From Pseudomonas delhiensis (GTDB taxonomy: Bacteria > Pseudomonadota > Gammaproteobacteria > Pseudomonadales > Pseudomonadaceae), in assembly GCF_900187975.1 (NCBI RefSeq), contig NZ_FZPC01000004.1, positions 215,047 through 279,046 on the forward strand: a DNA stretch of 64,000 bases, in the 5' to 3' direction. Made by a program: the position numbers and the translations under genes. Positions 18,243 through 29,700 of this stretch are shown here, piece after piece (positions within the stretch are counted from its first letter, which is position 1; each line of letters starts with the position of its first letter). The notes beneath the pieces are model-generated. The model searched no databases. It was not told where the DNA came from and saw only the letters and a program-made list of their open reading frames with translations.

Positions 18243-19622
18243 TCAGTACACCCAGACCTCCACGCGGCGGTTCTTCACCCGGCCTTCCTGGTCGTCGTTG
18301 GCCGCCACCGGCAGGGCCGCGCCCAGCCCTTCGATGCCCTGGAACACGACCCCTTCCCTGGCCAGCTCGCGGCGCACCGCCATGGCCCGCAGCTTGGACA
18401 GCAGCTGGGCGCGGGCTGGGTCCTGGCGGGCATCGCCGAAACCGACCAGCACCGCCTTGCCGTCGAGCTTGTCGTGCTGGCGCAGGTAGGCCAGCAGGCG
18501 CTCGACGTCGCGCCGGGCCTTGTTGTCCAGGGTGGCGCTGCCCTCGCGGAAGCGGAAGTTCACCGACAGCCGCCGGGCCTCGCGGGCCAGGGCCTGGTAG
18601 GCCCCGGGCATGCCCTGGGCGGGCTGCACGCGCATGGCCTGCACGCGCTGGCCGACGAAGCCGCTGCCGCTGACCAGGGCCTGGCCGCGGTCGCCCTGGG
18701 CGAACTGCACCAGGGCCTGGGCCCAGGGGTTGCGTTCGCTGGGCTTGATGTACAGGTACAGGCGGCGCGCCAGCGGGTAGTCCTCGGTGGCGATGCCGCC
18801 GGGGGTGGGCAGCATCGCCCGCGATTCGCCGTCGGCGATGGCCAGGGCGCGCGCCTTGAGCACCGAGGCCAGGCCGACGAAGCCGATGCCCTGCGGGTCC
18901 GCGGCGACCTGGGCGGAGAGCGCGTCGCTGGACTCGAAGCGCTGGGCGGAGGCGGCCAGGGGCTTGCCGTGGCTGGCCAGGACCAGCTCCCTGAAGGTAT
19001 CGAAGGTGCCGGAGTTGTCGTCGCGGGCGTACAGGTGGATGGCGCCGCCGCGGCCGCCGAGTTCCTCCCAGGTCTTCACCTCGCCGGCGAAGACCTGGGC
19101 CAGCTGGTCGGTGGTCAGCTCGCGCAGGGGGTTGTCCGGGTGGACCACGATGGCCAGGCCGTCGATGCCGATCACCTGCTCGGCCGTGGCGCTGCGCAGG
19201 TTGCCCGAGGCGGACAGGGCCACGGCCTCGGCGTCCTTGATCGGCCGCGAGGCGGCGGCGATCTCGGCGCTGCCGTCCTTCAGCGCGGCGAAGCCGGTGC
19301 TGGAGCCATGGGCGGCCACCGTCACCACGACGTCGTGGCCCTGGATATCGCGGGCGCGGACCCGCGTCTCGTTCTGCGCCTGGCCGGGTTCGGCGAGAAT
19401 GGCCTTGTAGCCCTGTTCCAGCAGCAGCCCCTTGACCAGTTCCGGCAGCAGGTGCGCGCCTATGGTGTTGGAGCCCTGGATGTGCAGCACCGGCTGGCCA
19501 TCCTGGGAGGCGGGCAGCGCGGCGAAGGCGTGCCAGGGCAGGGCGTAGCAGACGAAGGCGATGACCAGCCAGGCGAGGGTGACCGGCCAGGCGTCCTTGT
19601 CGTGGCGCGTGAAGTGCGGCAT
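18243..19622 (-). CDS. PstS-like substrate-binding protein fused to an OmpA C-terminal domain
   Basis: A 459-residue envelope protein. After an uncleaved or cleavable hydrophobic segment (VTLAWLVIAFVCYALPWHAFA) comes a phosphate-binding-protein-like domain (about residues 35-310) with LHIQGSNTIGAHLLPEL, ASRPIKDAEA and ARDDNSGTFDTF, the PstS ligand-loop pattern. A C-terminal OmpA-like peptidoglycan-binding domain follows (FRFREGSATLDNKARRDVER ... GRVKNRRVEVWVY). No pst transporter genes are near. The fusion may anchor a phosphate or oxyanion sensor to the cell wall. The start is uncertain (another ATG at 19661); neither has a strong RBS. It is divergent, 152 bp apart, from a BvgS-type hybrid kinase. 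Confidence 0.85.
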   Translation of the reverse strand: MPHFTRHDKDAWPVTLAWLVIAFVCYALPWHAFAALPASQDGQPVLHIQGSNTIGAHLLPELVKGLLLEQGYKAILAEPGQAQNETRVRARDIQGHDVVVTVAAHGSSTGFAALKDGSAEIAAASRPIKDAEAVALSASGNLRSATAEQVIGIDGLAIVVHPDNPLRELTTDQLAQVFAGEVKTWEELGGRGGAIHLYARDDNSGTFDTFRELVLASHGKPLAASAQRFESSDALSAQVAADPQGIGFVGLASVLKARALAIADGESRAMLPTPGGIATEDYPLARRLYLYIKPSERNPWAQALVQFAQGDRGQALVSGSGFVGQRVQAMRVQPAQGMPGAYQALAREARRLSVNFRFREGSATLDNKARRDVERLLAYLRQHDKLDGKAVLVGFGDARQDPARAQLLSKLRAMAVRRELAREGVVFQGIEGLGAALPVAANDDQEGRVKNRRVEVWVY

Positions 19623-19774
19623 CGGTGGTTCCAGGGCAGTTGCGGACGAGGCCGGGAGCATAGGCCGGCGAGGTTTCAGTGCGGTGACGCCGGGCCCCGC
19701 CGCCCTGGCCGTTGGCTATAGTCATTCAACAGCGGGCAGCCGGACGGCCGCCGACCCACCTCGCCAGGAGCGCC

Positions 19775-22700
19775 ATGGACCTCGCACGCGGCCTCATCCT
19801 CTGCTGTGCCCTGCTGCTGGGTGGAGCGCCGGCCCTGGCCGCCGAGCAGCCGCCGCAGCCGCTGACGCTGTCCGGCTACAGCGCGCACATGCCCGACAGC
19901 TGGCTGAGCCCCGCCGAGCGGGCCTGGCTGACGCAGCGCGGCCCGCTGCGGGTGGGCGTGGCGCTGAACGACCGGCCGCCGCTGCAGATCGTCGGCGGCG
20001 GGCGCCTGGAAGGCGTCAGCGCCGACTACCTGGGGCTGCTGGCCGGCGGCTACCAGCGCGTCTACGCCTACCCCTCGCGGGAGGCGGCGCTGGAGGCGCT
20101 GCGCAAGGGCGAGATCGACCTGGTAGGCGGCGGCACCGCCAGCGAGGCCGAGGCCCGCGGCCTGCTGCGCAGCCGCGCCTACCTGCAGGACCAGCCGGTG
20201 CTGGTCAGCGACGAGGCGCGCCCCTTCGACGCCGGCCGGCCGGGCACCACCCTGGCGCTGGTGGCCGACTACCTGCGCCTGCCCCAGGTGCAGGCGGCCT
20301 ACCCGAACAGCCGCATCCTGCTCTTCGCCTCGCCGCTGCGGGCCCTGGAGGCGCTGAGCCTGGGCAACGTCGACGGCATGCTCGGCGACGCGCTGTCGGT
20401 GCACTACCTGATCAACATGAACTACCTGTTCAACCTGCGCATCGACAACTTCGCGCCGCTGGAGAGCGCCGGCTTCGGCTTCCTCCTGGGGCCCACCGGG
20501 GAACGCCTGCTGGGCCTGGTGGACCGCGGCCTGGCGCGCATCGACGTGCAGCGCAACGAGGAGATCCTGCGCCGCTGGAGCGCCGGCGAGCGCCTGCGCC
20601 TGGGTGGCCAGCGGGTGGTGCTGACGCCGCGGGAGAACCGCTGGCTGGCAGCCCACCCGCAGGTGCCGGTGGTGCTCAACCGGCACAGCGGCTCGCTGGC
20701 CCAGGCCGACGCCGCCGGCCGCGTCAGCGGCATCGCCCGCGACTACCTGGACCTGCTGGGCCGGCGCTCCGGGCTGCATTTCACCTACGCCGCGGTGGAC
20801 GACTACGCCGACGTGTTCGCCGAGCTGCAGGCCCGCCGCGCCTGGCTGACGCCGGTGGTGGTGCCCAATACCGAGGGGCTGACGCTGCTGCCGCCCTACC
20901 TGCGCGCCACCATGATCCTGGTGACGCGCAAGGGCGAGGAGGGCGTGCACGACCTCGGCGACCTGGCCGGCAAGCGGGTGTCCGTCGCCGTCGGCCCCTA
21001 CCTCAACCGCGCGCTGGCCGAGCGCTACCCCGAGGTCCGCCTGGCGTCGTCGAGCAACCAGCGCAGCGCCCTGCGCGACGTGGCCGAGCAGCGCAGCGAC
21101 GCCGCCGTCGGCACCCTGTTCAGCGCCCGGGCGCTGATCGCCGGCGAGTTCAAGGACAGCCTCAAGGTCGCCGGCATACTCGAGGACCTGAGCACCCCCT
21201 TCGGCATCGGCGTGCTGCCGGACCAGCCGGAGCTCTACGCCATCCTGGAGAAGGCCCAGCTGTCGGTGGACCCGGAGGAGGTGGCCGAACTGGTGCGGCG
21301 CTGGGAACCGCGCCTGGCGGCCAGCGGCGGCGACTTCTGGAGCCGCTACCGCGAGGCGATCCTCGCCGGCCTCGCGGTGGCCACGGCGCTGGTGGCGCTG
21401 TCGCTGGTCTGGGGCTTCTACCTCAACCGCCAGGTGCTGCGCACGCGGCGCGCCGAGCAGCGCCTGGGCGAGCAGCTGGGCCTGCTCAACGAGTTGATCG
21501 AGGCCTTGCCCAACCCGGTCTACCGACTCGACCGCGAGGGCCACCTGGACCACTGCAACCAGGCCCTGCTGCGCCTGTTCGACGCGCGCCTGGCGGATTG
21601 CCGGGGCAAGGCCATCGGCGAGCTGGACTGGTTCCCCGAGGAGGAGGCCGAGCGCCTGATGCAGACGCACCGGCGGCAGGTGGCCGACGGCCAGATGCCG
21701 GTGCCGGGCGACTACGTGCTGCGCCTGCGCGACGGCGAGCACTACGTCTACCACTGGGCGGTGGCCCAGCGCGACGAGGCGGGGACCATCCAGGGCGTGA
21801 TCGGCGGCTGGATCGACCTGACCGAGCGCCAGCAACTGGTGAACCAGCTGGAGGGCGAGCGGCAGCGCGCGGACCAGGCCAGCGCCGCCAAGAGCCAGTT
21901 CCTCTCGACCATGAGCCACGAGATCCGCACGCCGATGAACGCCATCGTCGGGCTGCAGGAGCTGGTGCTGGAAAAGGCCCGCGGGGGCGTGCTCGACCGC
22001 GAGGCGCTGGAGGTGGCGCAGGACGCCGCGCGGGCCCTGCTGATGCTGATCGGCAACGTGCTGGACATGGCGCGCATCGAGTCCGGGCGCATCGACTCGA
22101 CGCCGCAGCCGGCGTTGCTGCGCCGCGAGATCGAGGGCGCGGTGGCGCTGTTCGCCGGCCTGGCCACGCAGAAGGGCCTGGGCCTGGACCTGGAGACCGA
22201 GGGCGAGCTGGACCACTGGGTGCTGCTGGATGCGCTGCGCTTCAAGCAGGTGCTGTTCAACCTGCTGAACAACGCGGTGAAGTTCACCGAGCACGGCGGC
22301 GTCCGCGTGCGGGCCGGCGCCTGGCGGCAGGGCGAGCGCCTGGAGCTGCGGGTGGAGGTGATCGACAGCGGCATCGGCATTTCCGCCGAGGACCAGGCCC
22401 GGCTGTTCCAGCCCTTCGCCCAGGCGCGGCAGCCGGCGCGCCAGGCCGGCAGCGGGCTGGGCCTGCACATCAGCCGCCACCTGGCGCAGCTGATGGGCGG
22501 CGACATCGGCCTGCGCAGCACGCCCGGCGAGGGTTCCTGCTTCAGCCTGCGCCTGCCGCTGGTGCTCACCGCGGCGCCGGAGCAGGCGCCCCGCCACGGC
22601 TCGCCCCAGGCCGGCGGGCAGGGGCTGCGGGTGCTGGCGGTGGACGACCACCCGGCCAACCGCATGGTGTTCCGCCAGCAGCTGGCGCACCTGGGCCACA

Positions 22701-23362
22701 GCGCCACCCTGGCGGCCGGCGGCGAGGAGGGCTGGCTGGCCTGGCTGGCGGGCGACTTCGATGCAGTGGTCAGCGACTGCCGGATGCCCGGCGTCGACGG
22801 CTACGAGCTGAGCCGGCGCATCCGCGCCCATGAGCGCCAGGAAGGGCGCAGGCGGTGCCGGGTGATCGGCGCCACGGCCAATGCCCAGGAGGAAGAAGTA
22901 CAGCGTTGCCTGGACGCCGGCATGGACCAGGTGCTGTTCAAGCCGCTGACCCTCGAAGTGCTGGCCCAGGCGCTGGCCGGCGCCCAGGGCGTGGCGCCGG
23001 CCGGGCCGGCCGAGGAGCCGGCGGCCTTCGACCTGGGCGGCCTGTTCGGCCCACAGCCGCTGGAGAGCGAGGCGGCGCGGGAGTTCGTGCGCACCCTGGC
23101 GCAGACCAACGCCCGCGACATCGAGCAGATGCACCAGGCCTGGCGCAACGGTGAGCGCAAGGCCCTGGGCGACCTGGCCCACCGCCTGGCCGGCGCCGCG
23201 GCGATCATCGGCGCCGCCGAGGCGGAAGGGCATTGCCGCGCCCTGCAGCGGATCTGCGAAGGCGACGGCGAAGGGCTGGAGGCGCGCCTGGGCCAGGCCG
23301 ACGCGGCGCTGGCCGGACTGCAGCGCGCGCTGGCCGAGTGGCTGGCGCGCGCCGGCGGCTGA
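19775..23362 (+). CDS. BvgS/RocS-type unorthodox hybrid sensor histidine kinase
   Basis: A 1195-residue inner-membrane sensor. Order: signal peptide (LILCCALLLGGAPALAA), two tandem family 3 solute-binding domains in the periplasm (about 35-275 and 285-525), a transmembrane helix (AILAGLAVATALVALSLVW, about 530), a PAS domain, a HisKA domain with phospho-acceptor His at about residue 715 (STMSHEIRTPMN), an ATPase domain (NLLNNAVKFTEHGG), a receiver domain with Asp at about 1001 (VVSDCRMPG) and an Hpt domain with His at about 1136 (DLAHRLAGAA). All phosphorelay residues are present. AGGAG precedes the chosen ATG. No response-regulator gene is adjacent, so its partner is elsewhere. Confidence 0.95.
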   Translation: MDLARGLILCCALLLGGAPALAAEQPPQPLTLSGYSAHMPDSWLSPAERAWLTQRGPLRVGVALNDRPPLQIVGGGRLEGVSADYLGLLAGGYQRVYAYPSREAALEALRKGEIDLVGGGTASEAEARGLLRSRAYLQDQPVLVSDEARPFDAGRPGTTLALVADYLRLPQVQAAYPNSRILLFASPLRALEALSLGNVDGMLGDALSVHYLINMNYLFNLRIDNFAPLESAGFGFLLGPTGERLLGLVDRGLARIDVQRNEEILRRWSAGERLRLGGQRVVLTPRENRWLAAHPQVPVVLNRHSGSLAQADAAGRVSGIARDYLDLLGRRSGLHFTYAAVDDYADVFAELQARRAWLTPVVVPNTEGLTLLPPYLRATMILVTRKGEEGVHDLGDLAGKRVSVAVGPYLNRALAERYPEVRLASSSNQRSALRDVAEQRSDAAVGTLFSARALIAGEFKDSLKVAGILEDLSTPFGIGVLPDQPELYAILEKAQLSVDPEEVAELVRRWEPRLAASGGDFWSRYREAILAGLAVATALVALSLVWGFYLNRQVLRTRRAEQRLGEQLGLLNELIEALPNPVYRLDREGHLDHCNQALLRLFDARLADCRGKAIGELDWFPEEEAERLMQTHRRQVADGQMPVPGDYVLRLRDGEHYVYHWAVAQRDEAGTIQGVIGGWIDLTERQQLVNQLEGERQRADQASAAKSQFLSTMSHEIRTPMNAIVGLQELVLEKARGGVLDREALEVAQDAARALLMLIGNVLDMARIESGRIDSTPQPALLRREIEGAVALFAGLATQKGLGLDLETEGELDHWVLLDALRFKQVLFNLLNNAVKFTEHGGVRVRAGAWRQGERLELRVEVIDSGIGISAEDQARLFQPFAQARQPARQAGSGLGLHISRHLAQLMGGDIGLRSTPGEGSCFSLRLPLVLTAAPEQAPRHGSPQAGGQGLRVLAVDDHPANRMVFRQQLAHLGHSATLAAGGEEGWLAWLAGDFDAVVSDCRMPGVDGYELSRRIRAHERQEGRRRCRVIGATANAQEEEVQRCLDAGMDQVLFKPLTLEVLAQALAGAQGVAPAGPAEEPAAFDLGGLFGPQPLESEAAREFVRTLAQTNARDIEQMHQAWRNGERKALGDLAHRLAGAAAIIGAAEAEGHCRALQRICEGDGEGLEARLGQADAALAGLQRALAEWLARAGG

Positions 23363-24175
23363 TCAGCTCAGCTTGAGCCAGATGGGCGCGTGGTCGGAGG
23401 GTTTTTCCATGCCGCGGATCTGGTAGTCGATGCCGGCATCGGCCAGGCGCGGGCGCAGCGCCTCGGAGGCGAGGATGACGTCGATGCGCAGGCCGCGCTT
23501 GGGCTCGTCCTCGAAGCCGCGGCTGCGGTAGTCGAACCAGCTGAAGCGGTCGTCCACCTGCGGGTGCAGCTGGCGGAAGCTATCCACCAGGCCCCAGGCC
23601 TTGAGCTTGCCGAGCCACTCGCGCTCCTCGGGGAGGAAGCTGCACTTGCCGGTGCGCAGCCAGCGCTTGCGGTTCTCCTCGCCGATGCCGATGTCGCAGT
23701 CTTCCGGCGAGATGTTGATGTCGCCCATGATCACCAGGCGCTGGTCGGGCTTGAACTGGTTCTCCAGCAGGTGCTGCAGGTCGGCGTAGAAGCGCTGCTT
23801 GGCCGGGAACTTCACCGGGTGGTCGCGGCTTTCGCCCTGGGGGAAGTAGCCGTTCATCACGGTGATCGGCTGGCCGTCGGCGTCGGCGAAGGTGCCCCAG
23901 ATGAAGCGGCGCTGGGCGTCCTCGCCGTCGTTGGGGAAGCCGTAGCGGATCTCCAGCGGCGCCTGGCGCGAGAGCAGGGCCACGCCGTAGTGGCCCTTCT
24001 GGCCGTGGTAGTGCACCTGGTAGCCCAGGGCCTCGATCTCTTCGCGGGGGAACTGGTCGTCGGCGACCTTGGTTTCCTGCAGGCCGATGACGTCGGGCTG
24101 GTGCGCCTCGACGATCGCCTTGAGTTGGGCGGGGCGGGCACGCAAGCCATTGATATTGAAAGAGACGATTTTCAT
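23363..24175 (-). CDS. xthA: Exodeoxyribonuclease III
   Basis: A 270-residue AP endonuclease/3'-5' exonuclease of base-excision repair. It begins [15 protein letters not shown], as the family does, and has the metal ligand Glu in IGLQETKV, the active-site Asp/Asn in [17 protein letters not shown] and the catalytic His in [10 protein letters not shown]. Length matches E. coli XthA (268). Its stop codon directly abuts the stop codon of the hybrid kinase gene (zero spacing, convergent), so there is no room for a separate terminator between them. It is divergent from the GNAT gene. Confidence 0.97.
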   Translation of the reverse strand: MKIVSFNINGLRARPAQLKAIVEAHQPDVIGLQETKVADDQFPREEIEALGYQVHYHGQKGHYGVALLSRQAPLEIRYGFPNDGEDAQRRFIWGTFADADGQPITVMNGYFPQGESRDHPVKFPAKQRFYADLQHLLENQFKPDQRLVIMGDINISPEDCDIGIGEENRKRWLRTGKCSFLPEEREWLGKLKAWGLVDSFRQLHPQVDDRFSWFDYRSRGFEDEPKRGLRIDVILASEALRPRLADAGIDYQIRGMEKPSDHAPIWLKLS

Positions 24176-24325
24176 CCGCGGCGTCCTGGGCAAAGTGACG
24201 ATGCTAGCCGCTGGCGCCGGCAGCGGCAAATGCCGCAGCGGCCCGCAGCTGGCTGCTGGCGGTGCGGGCGCGGCGCTGCTAGGGTTCGGCTCTGGGCCCG
24301 CAACAGTATAAGAAGAGGTGTCCGC

Positions 24326-24973
24326 ATGCCTGAGACGCTCGCCGAAGTCCGCATCCTGGGTGATTCCTATGCCCGGGAGATCCGCTCGCTGCTCTACCAC
24401 GCCTACCGCCACGAGCCGACCTTCGCCTACCTGTTCGAAAGCGACCGCCCCGGCTTCGACCAGCGGGTGCGCGCCACCGTGCGCGAGCTGACCAACCGGC
24501 ACCTGTCCGAGGACCTGCCGGTGCTCGGCCTGGTGATCGACGAGCGTCTGGTCGCAGTGGCGCTGATCGCGCCGCCGCAACGCCGCCTGGACATCACCGA
24601 CAGCTGGGCCTGGCGCATGCGCATGCTGCTCACCACCGGCTTCCGCTGCACGCGGCGCTACCTGGGCTACCACGAGGCGGTGCTCGGCTGCCTGCCGCCA
24701 GGGCCCTACCACGTGCTGCCGCTGCTGGGCGTGCACCCGGAATTCCAGGGCCGCCACCTCGGCGAACAGCTGCTCGACGCCCTGCATGCCTGGTGCGCCG
24801 AGGACGCGAATTCCCAGGGCCTGGTGCTGGACACCGGCAACGCCCGCTACCTGGATTTCTACCGCCGCCACGGCTACGAGGAGGTGGGCGAGGTGGCCCT
24901 GGGGCCGATCCGCGAACACGTGCTGTTCCACCCCAACCCGCAACCGGAATCGCGCCTGGCCCGCGAGGGCTGA
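24326..24973 (+). CDS. GNAT family N-acetyltransferase
   Basis: A 215-residue acyltransferase with the GNAT acetyl-CoA-binding motif in [21 protein letters not shown] (residues about 135-155, pyrophosphate loop QGRHLG) and the C-terminal [15 protein letters not shown] pattern. An AGAGG ribosome-binding site precedes the ATG at 24326. The N-terminal half ([16 protein letters not shown]) is of the type seen in proteobacterial GNATs of unknown acceptor. It lies between xthA (divergent) and tamA (83 bp downstream, same strand). From memory it corresponds to PA2544. Substrate unknown. Confidence 0.88.
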   Translation: MPETLAEVRILGDSYAREIRSLLYHAYRHEPTFAYLFESDRPGFDQRVRATVRELTNRHLSEDLPVLGLVIDERLVAVALIAPPQRRLDITDSWAWRMRMLLTTGFRCTRRYLGYHEAVLGCLPPGPYHVLPLLGVHPEFQGRHLGEQLLDALHAWCAEDANSQGLVLDTGNARYLDFYRRHGYEEVGEVALGPIREHVLFHPNPQPESRLAREG

Positions 24974-25055
24974 TAGCCCCTCGCCATCGCGCAAAGCCGC
25001 GGCGCAGGGGCCGCGGCGCTGGATTGTCACGGCCATCGTGCTAGCATCTCGCGCC

Positions 25056-26786
25056 ATGAGACTCCAAGGAACGATTCGGCTAGCGCTGATGGGCCTGCTG
25101 TGCTGGATCGGCGCGGCAGTGGCAGCGGAAAGCCAGCTCGACGTACGTATCGACCCCGCCAACTCTGCGCTCAAGGCCAATATCGAGGCCTATGTGGGCA
25201 GCGTGGAAGGGCGCGACGAAACCGCCCTGCGACGCCTGCGCCGCACGGTCCAGCAGCAGGCCGTGCAGGCCGCCCAGGCGCTGGGCTACTACCAGGCGCG
25301 CATCCGCGCGCGGGTGCGCGGCGACGACAAGAACCCGCGCCTGCGCATCGACGTCTCGCCCGGCGAGCCGGTGAAGCTGCGCACGGTCAACATCCGCATC
25401 GAGGGCCCGGCGGCGCAGCTGAAAAGCTTCCGCACTCCCGCCGGCGATGGCCTCAAGCCCGGCGCGCAGCTCAACCACGGCACCTACGAGGACGCCAAGC
25501 GGCTGATCCAGAACCAGGCCTCGCGCTTCGGCTTCTTCCGCGGCCAGTTCACCCGCCAGCAACTGCGCGTCGACCCCGAGGCCGGGGTGGCCGACATCGA
25601 GCTGGTGTACGCCAGCGGCCCGCGCTACGCCCTGGGCGCGGTCAGCTTCAGCGGCGACTTCCCCTTCGACGAGGAACTGCTGCGGCGCATGGTGCCCTTC
25701 CAGCAGGGCGAGGCCTACGACTCCGAACTCATCGCCGACCTCAACCAGGCCCTGCAGTCCAGCGGCTACTTCGACGGCGTGCGCGTCGACGCATCGCCCC
25801 TGCAGGCCAAGGGCGAGAGCATTCCGGTGGCGGTCCACCTGACCGCCCGCAAGCCGCGTTCCCTGGGCGTCGGCCTGGGCTTCTCCACCGACGTGGGGCC
25901 GCGCGCCAAGTTCAGCTGGACGCGCCACTGGGTCAACCCCCAGGGCCACAGCCTGGGCACCGAGGCCGAAGTCTCGGGGCCGCGGCAGAACGTCGGCGCC
26001 TGGTACGAGGTGCCGCTGGACCCGCCGCTGACCGACAAGCTGCGCTTCACCACCGGCTACCAGAACGAAGACCTGGTGGACACCGAGAGCAAGCAGTTCA
26101 CCCTCGGCGGCGAATGGCTGCGCAAGCTGCCCAGCGGCTGGCAGCGTTCCTTCTCCCTGGGCTGGCTGCACGAGGAATACCTGCTGGGCGACGACTCGGG
26201 CAACAGCAGCTTCCTCATGCCCGGCTTCGGCTATTCCATCCTGCAGGCCGACAACAAGGTCGACCCCCACCAGGGCTACCGCCTGCAGCTGGAGACCAAG
26301 GTGGCCAAGGAGGGCCTGCTGGCCGACGCCGACCTGGCCCACGTCAGCGCCATGGCAAAGGGGTTGACCACCTTCGCCGGCGGCCACCGCCTGCTCGGCC
26401 GCGCCCAGGTCGGCTTCATCGCCACCAACGACTATTCGAGCATCCCGCCGTCGCTGCGCTTCTTCGCCGGCGGCGACCAGAGCGTGCGCGGCTACGACTA
26501 CCAGACGCTGTCGCCGAAGAACTCCCAGGGCGACCGCATCGGCGGGCGCTACATGGTCGCCGGCAGCGTCGAGTACCAGTACCCGCTGGCCGAAAAATGG
26601 CGCCTGGCGACCTTCATCGACCAGGGCAACTCCTTCAACTCGCTGGACTTCCCCTCGATCAAGACCGGCGTCGGTTTCGGCATCCGCTGGGTGTCGCCGG
26701 TGGGGCCGCTGCGCCTGGACCTGGCCGACGGCCTGGACGAGGGCGGCGGCTGGCGCATCCACTTCTCCATGGGGCCCGAGCTGTGA
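25056..26786 (+). CDS. tamA: Translocation and assembly module protein TamA
   Basis: A 576-residue outer-membrane protein of the BamA/Omp85 superfamily. A signal peptide ([18 protein letters not shown]) is followed by three POTRA-like domains (residues about 22-255) and a 16-strand barrel domain containing the superfamily motif [11 protein letters not shown], and ending in an amphipathic strand ([11 protein letters not shown]). TamA works with TamB in outer-membrane protein assembly and in phospholipid traffic to the outer membrane. The ATG at 25056 lacks a clear Shine-Dalgarno; a GTG six codons earlier is possible. The stop codon overlaps the tamB start (GTGA), so the pair is translationally coupled. 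Confidence 0.95.
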   Translation: MRLQGTIRLALMGLLCWIGAAVAAESQLDVRIDPANSALKANIEAYVGSVEGRDETALRRLRRTVQQQAVQAAQALGYYQARIRARVRGDDKNPRLRIDVSPGEPVKLRTVNIRIEGPAAQLKSFRTPAGDGLKPGAQLNHGTYEDAKRLIQNQASRFGFFRGQFTRQQLRVDPEAGVADIELVYASGPRYALGAVSFSGDFPFDEELLRRMVPFQQGEAYDSELIADLNQALQSSGYFDGVRVDASPLQAKGESIPVAVHLTARKPRSLGVGLGFSTDVGPRAKFSWTRHWVNPQGHSLGTEAEVSGPRQNVGAWYEVPLDPPLTDKLRFTTGYQNEDLVDTESKQFTLGGEWLRKLPSGWQRSFSLGWLHEEYLLGDDSGNSSFLMPGFGYSILQADNKVDPHQGYRLQLETKVAKEGLLADADLAHVSAMAKGLTTFAGGHRLLGRAQVGFIATNDYSSIPPSLRFFAGGDQSVRGYDYQTLSPKNSQGDRIGGRYMVAGSVEYQYPLAEKWRLATFIDQGNSFNSLDFPSIKTGVGFGIRWVSPVGPLRLDLADGLDEGGGWRIHFSMGPEL

Positions 26787-29700
26787 CGCGCCTGCTGAAA
26801 TACTTCCTGGCCGCGCTGCTCGGCCTGATCCTGCTGCTGGCCGTGGCGCTGTTCGCCATCCTCGGCAGCGAGGCCGGCAGCCGCTGGGCCCTGGGCCTGG
26901 TGCCGGGCCTGCAGGTGCAGGGCTATGCCGGCCGGCTGGGCGGGGCCTGGCAGGCCGAGCACCTGGCCTGGAGCGACGGCGCCACCACGCTCGAGGTCGA
27001 GCGGCCGCAGTTCGCCTGGTCGCCGGCGTGCCTGCTGCAGGGGGCGCTGTGCATCGACCGCCTGGTGGTCGAGCGCGTGCAATTGCGCCTGGCGCCGGGG
27101 CCTGCGGAACCCAGCGAAGGGCCGATCCAGCTACCGGCGCTGAAGCTGCCGCTGGCGGTGCGCCTGGGCGAAGTGCGCCTGGGCAGCTTCCTGCTCGATG
27201 GCAACGAACAGGTCAGCAACGTCCAGGCCAGCGCCCACTGGGAGGCCGGCGGCCTGCACATCGACACCCTCAAGGCCGCCCGCGGCGACCTCGCCGTGGA
27301 CCTGAGCGGCCTGCTCGTCCCCCAGGGCAACTGGCCGCTGCAGGCTCAGGGCAGCCTGCGCCTGCCGGCGCCCGGCGAGCAGCCCTGGGCATTGAAGCTG
27401 CAAGCCAAGGGCGAACTGCTCGGCCACCTATTGCTGGAAGCCGACAGCAGCGGCTACCTGCAAGGCCACCTGAGCGGCGACCTGCAACCGCTGGCGGAGA
27501 ACCTGCCGGCCAGCGCGAAGATCACTGCCGACGGCTTCCGCGGCGCGGCGGACCTGCCCGACACCCTGGTGCTGAACAAGGTGCTGCTGCAGGCCAGGGG
27601 CGACCTGGCCGCCGGCTACCAGGTCAGCGGCTCGGCGGTGCTGCCGGGGGAGGGCGGCGACGTCGCCCTGGCCCTGCAGGGGCGCGTCGACGCCAAGGGC
27701 GCGGACATCGCCGCGCTGAACCTCAGCGCCGCGCCGGAACAGCGCCTGGGCCTGAGCGGCCGCCTCGACTGGCAGGACGGTTTCGCCGCCGACGCCAGGC
27801 TGGACTGGCTGGACTTCCCCTGGCTGCGGCTGTACCCCATGGAGCCGCCGCCGGTGGCCATGCACCGCCTGCAGGCCGACCTGCAGTACCGCGACGAGGC
27901 CTACCTGGGCAACTTCGCCGCCGAGCTCAGCGGCCCGGCCGGGGCCTTCCAGCTGAGCAGCCCGGTGTCCGGCAACCTCACCGAGGTGCACCTGCCGTCG
28001 CTACAGCTCAGCGCCGGCCAGGGCAAGGCCGAGGGCAGCCTGGGCCTGAAGTTCGCCGGCACCCTGGCCTGGGACGCGCAACTGAAGCTGAGCGACCTCG
28101 ACCCGGCCTACTGGGTGGCCGAGCTGCCGGGCAAGCTGGCCGGCCCGCTGAGCAGCCAGGGCAGCTACAGGGACGGCGTGCTCGCCCTGCAGGCCAACCT
28201 CGACCTGCAGGGGCGCCTGCGCGGCCAGCCGGCGGTGTTCAAGACCGCCGCCAACGGCCAGGGCCAGAACTGGAAAGTCGACGGCCTGGAGCTGCGCCTG
28301 GGCGACAACCGCATCAGCGGCCAGGCCAGCCTCGACCAGCGCCTGGCCGGGCGCCTGGACATCGCCCTGGCGCGCCTGGGCCAGCTCTGGCCGCAGTTGC
28401 AGGGCCAGGTCAACGGCCGCCTCGACCTGGCCGGCACCCTCAAGGCGCCCCAGGGCGAGCTGAGCCTCAAGGGCCAGCGCCTGGCCTTCCAGGACAACGG
28501 CGTGCGCAGCCTGGACCTCGGCGCCCGCCTCGACGCCGGCCAGCGTGGCCGCCTGGAGCTGCTGGCCGACGGCGTGCGCGCCGGCGAGACGCGCTTCGGC
28601 CAGTTCAAGGCCAGTGGCCAGGGCGACCTGCAACGCCAGCAGCTCGACCTGTCCCTGCAGGGCCGCCCGCTGGTGCTGGCGCTGGGCTTCGACGGCAGCT
28701 GGAACGGCCGCGACTGGCGCGGCCGCCTGGCCAGGGGCGAGATCCAGAGCGGCGGCCAGGACTGGCGCCTGCAGCAGCCGGCGCGCCTGGAGCGCCTGGC
28801 CGACGGCCGGCTGAACCTCGGCGCGCATTGCTGGGCCTCCGGCGCGGCCAGCCTGTGCGGCGGCGAGCAGCGCCTGCTGCCGGAGCCGCAACTGCGCTGG
28901 CAACTGCGCGACTTCCCGCTGGACAGCCTGGCGCGCTGGCTGCCCGAGGACTTCGCCTGGCAGGGCAAGCTCAACGGCGAGGTCAAGCTCGACCTGCCGG
29001 CCCGCGGCCCCAGCGGCAACATCCTGCTGGATGCCGGCGCCGGCACCCTGCGCCTGAGGGAGCAGGAGCAGTGGGTCGACTTCCCCTACCAGAGCCTGCG
29101 CCTGGAAAGCCGCCTGACGCCCACGCGGATCGACAGCAGCCTGCAGTTCCACGGCAACAGGCTCGGCACCCTGGAAGCCCAGGCCGTGCTCGACCCGCGG
29201 CCGAAGAGCAAGCCGCTGACCGGCAGCTTCACCCTGGCCGGGCTGGACCTGGCGGTGGCGCGGCCCTTCGTGCCCATGGTCGAGACCCTCAAGGGCCGCC
29301 TGGATGGCAGCGGGCGCATTTCCGGCGGCCTGTTGCAGCCGCGCCTGGACGGCGAGCTGCGGCTGTCCGGCGGCGAGCTGTCCGGCGGCGACCTGCCGAC
29401 GCGGGTGGCCAACCTGCAGGTGCTGGCGCGCATCGCCGGCGAGCGCGTCGACCTCAGCGGCACCTGGAGCGGCGGTGAAAAGGGCAACGGCAGCCTGGGC
29501 GGCTACCTGGCCTGGAGCCAGGGCCTGGACATGGACCTGGCGCTGCGCGGCACCGACCTGCCGGTGACGGTCGAGCCCTACGCCACCCTGGAAGTCACCC
29601 CGGACCTGGCGCTGCGCATGGCCGACCAGAAGCTCAGCGTCGCCGGCAAGGTGCAGGTGCCGCGCGGGGCCATCGTCATCCGCCAGTTGCCGCCCTCGAC

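Noticed and set aside
25100..26782. Plus-strand open sequence in the tamB frame running through tamA
   Set aside because: The part over tamA is Arg/Gly/Pro-rich noise in another frame; true tamB starts at the GTG at 26783 overlapping the tamA stop.
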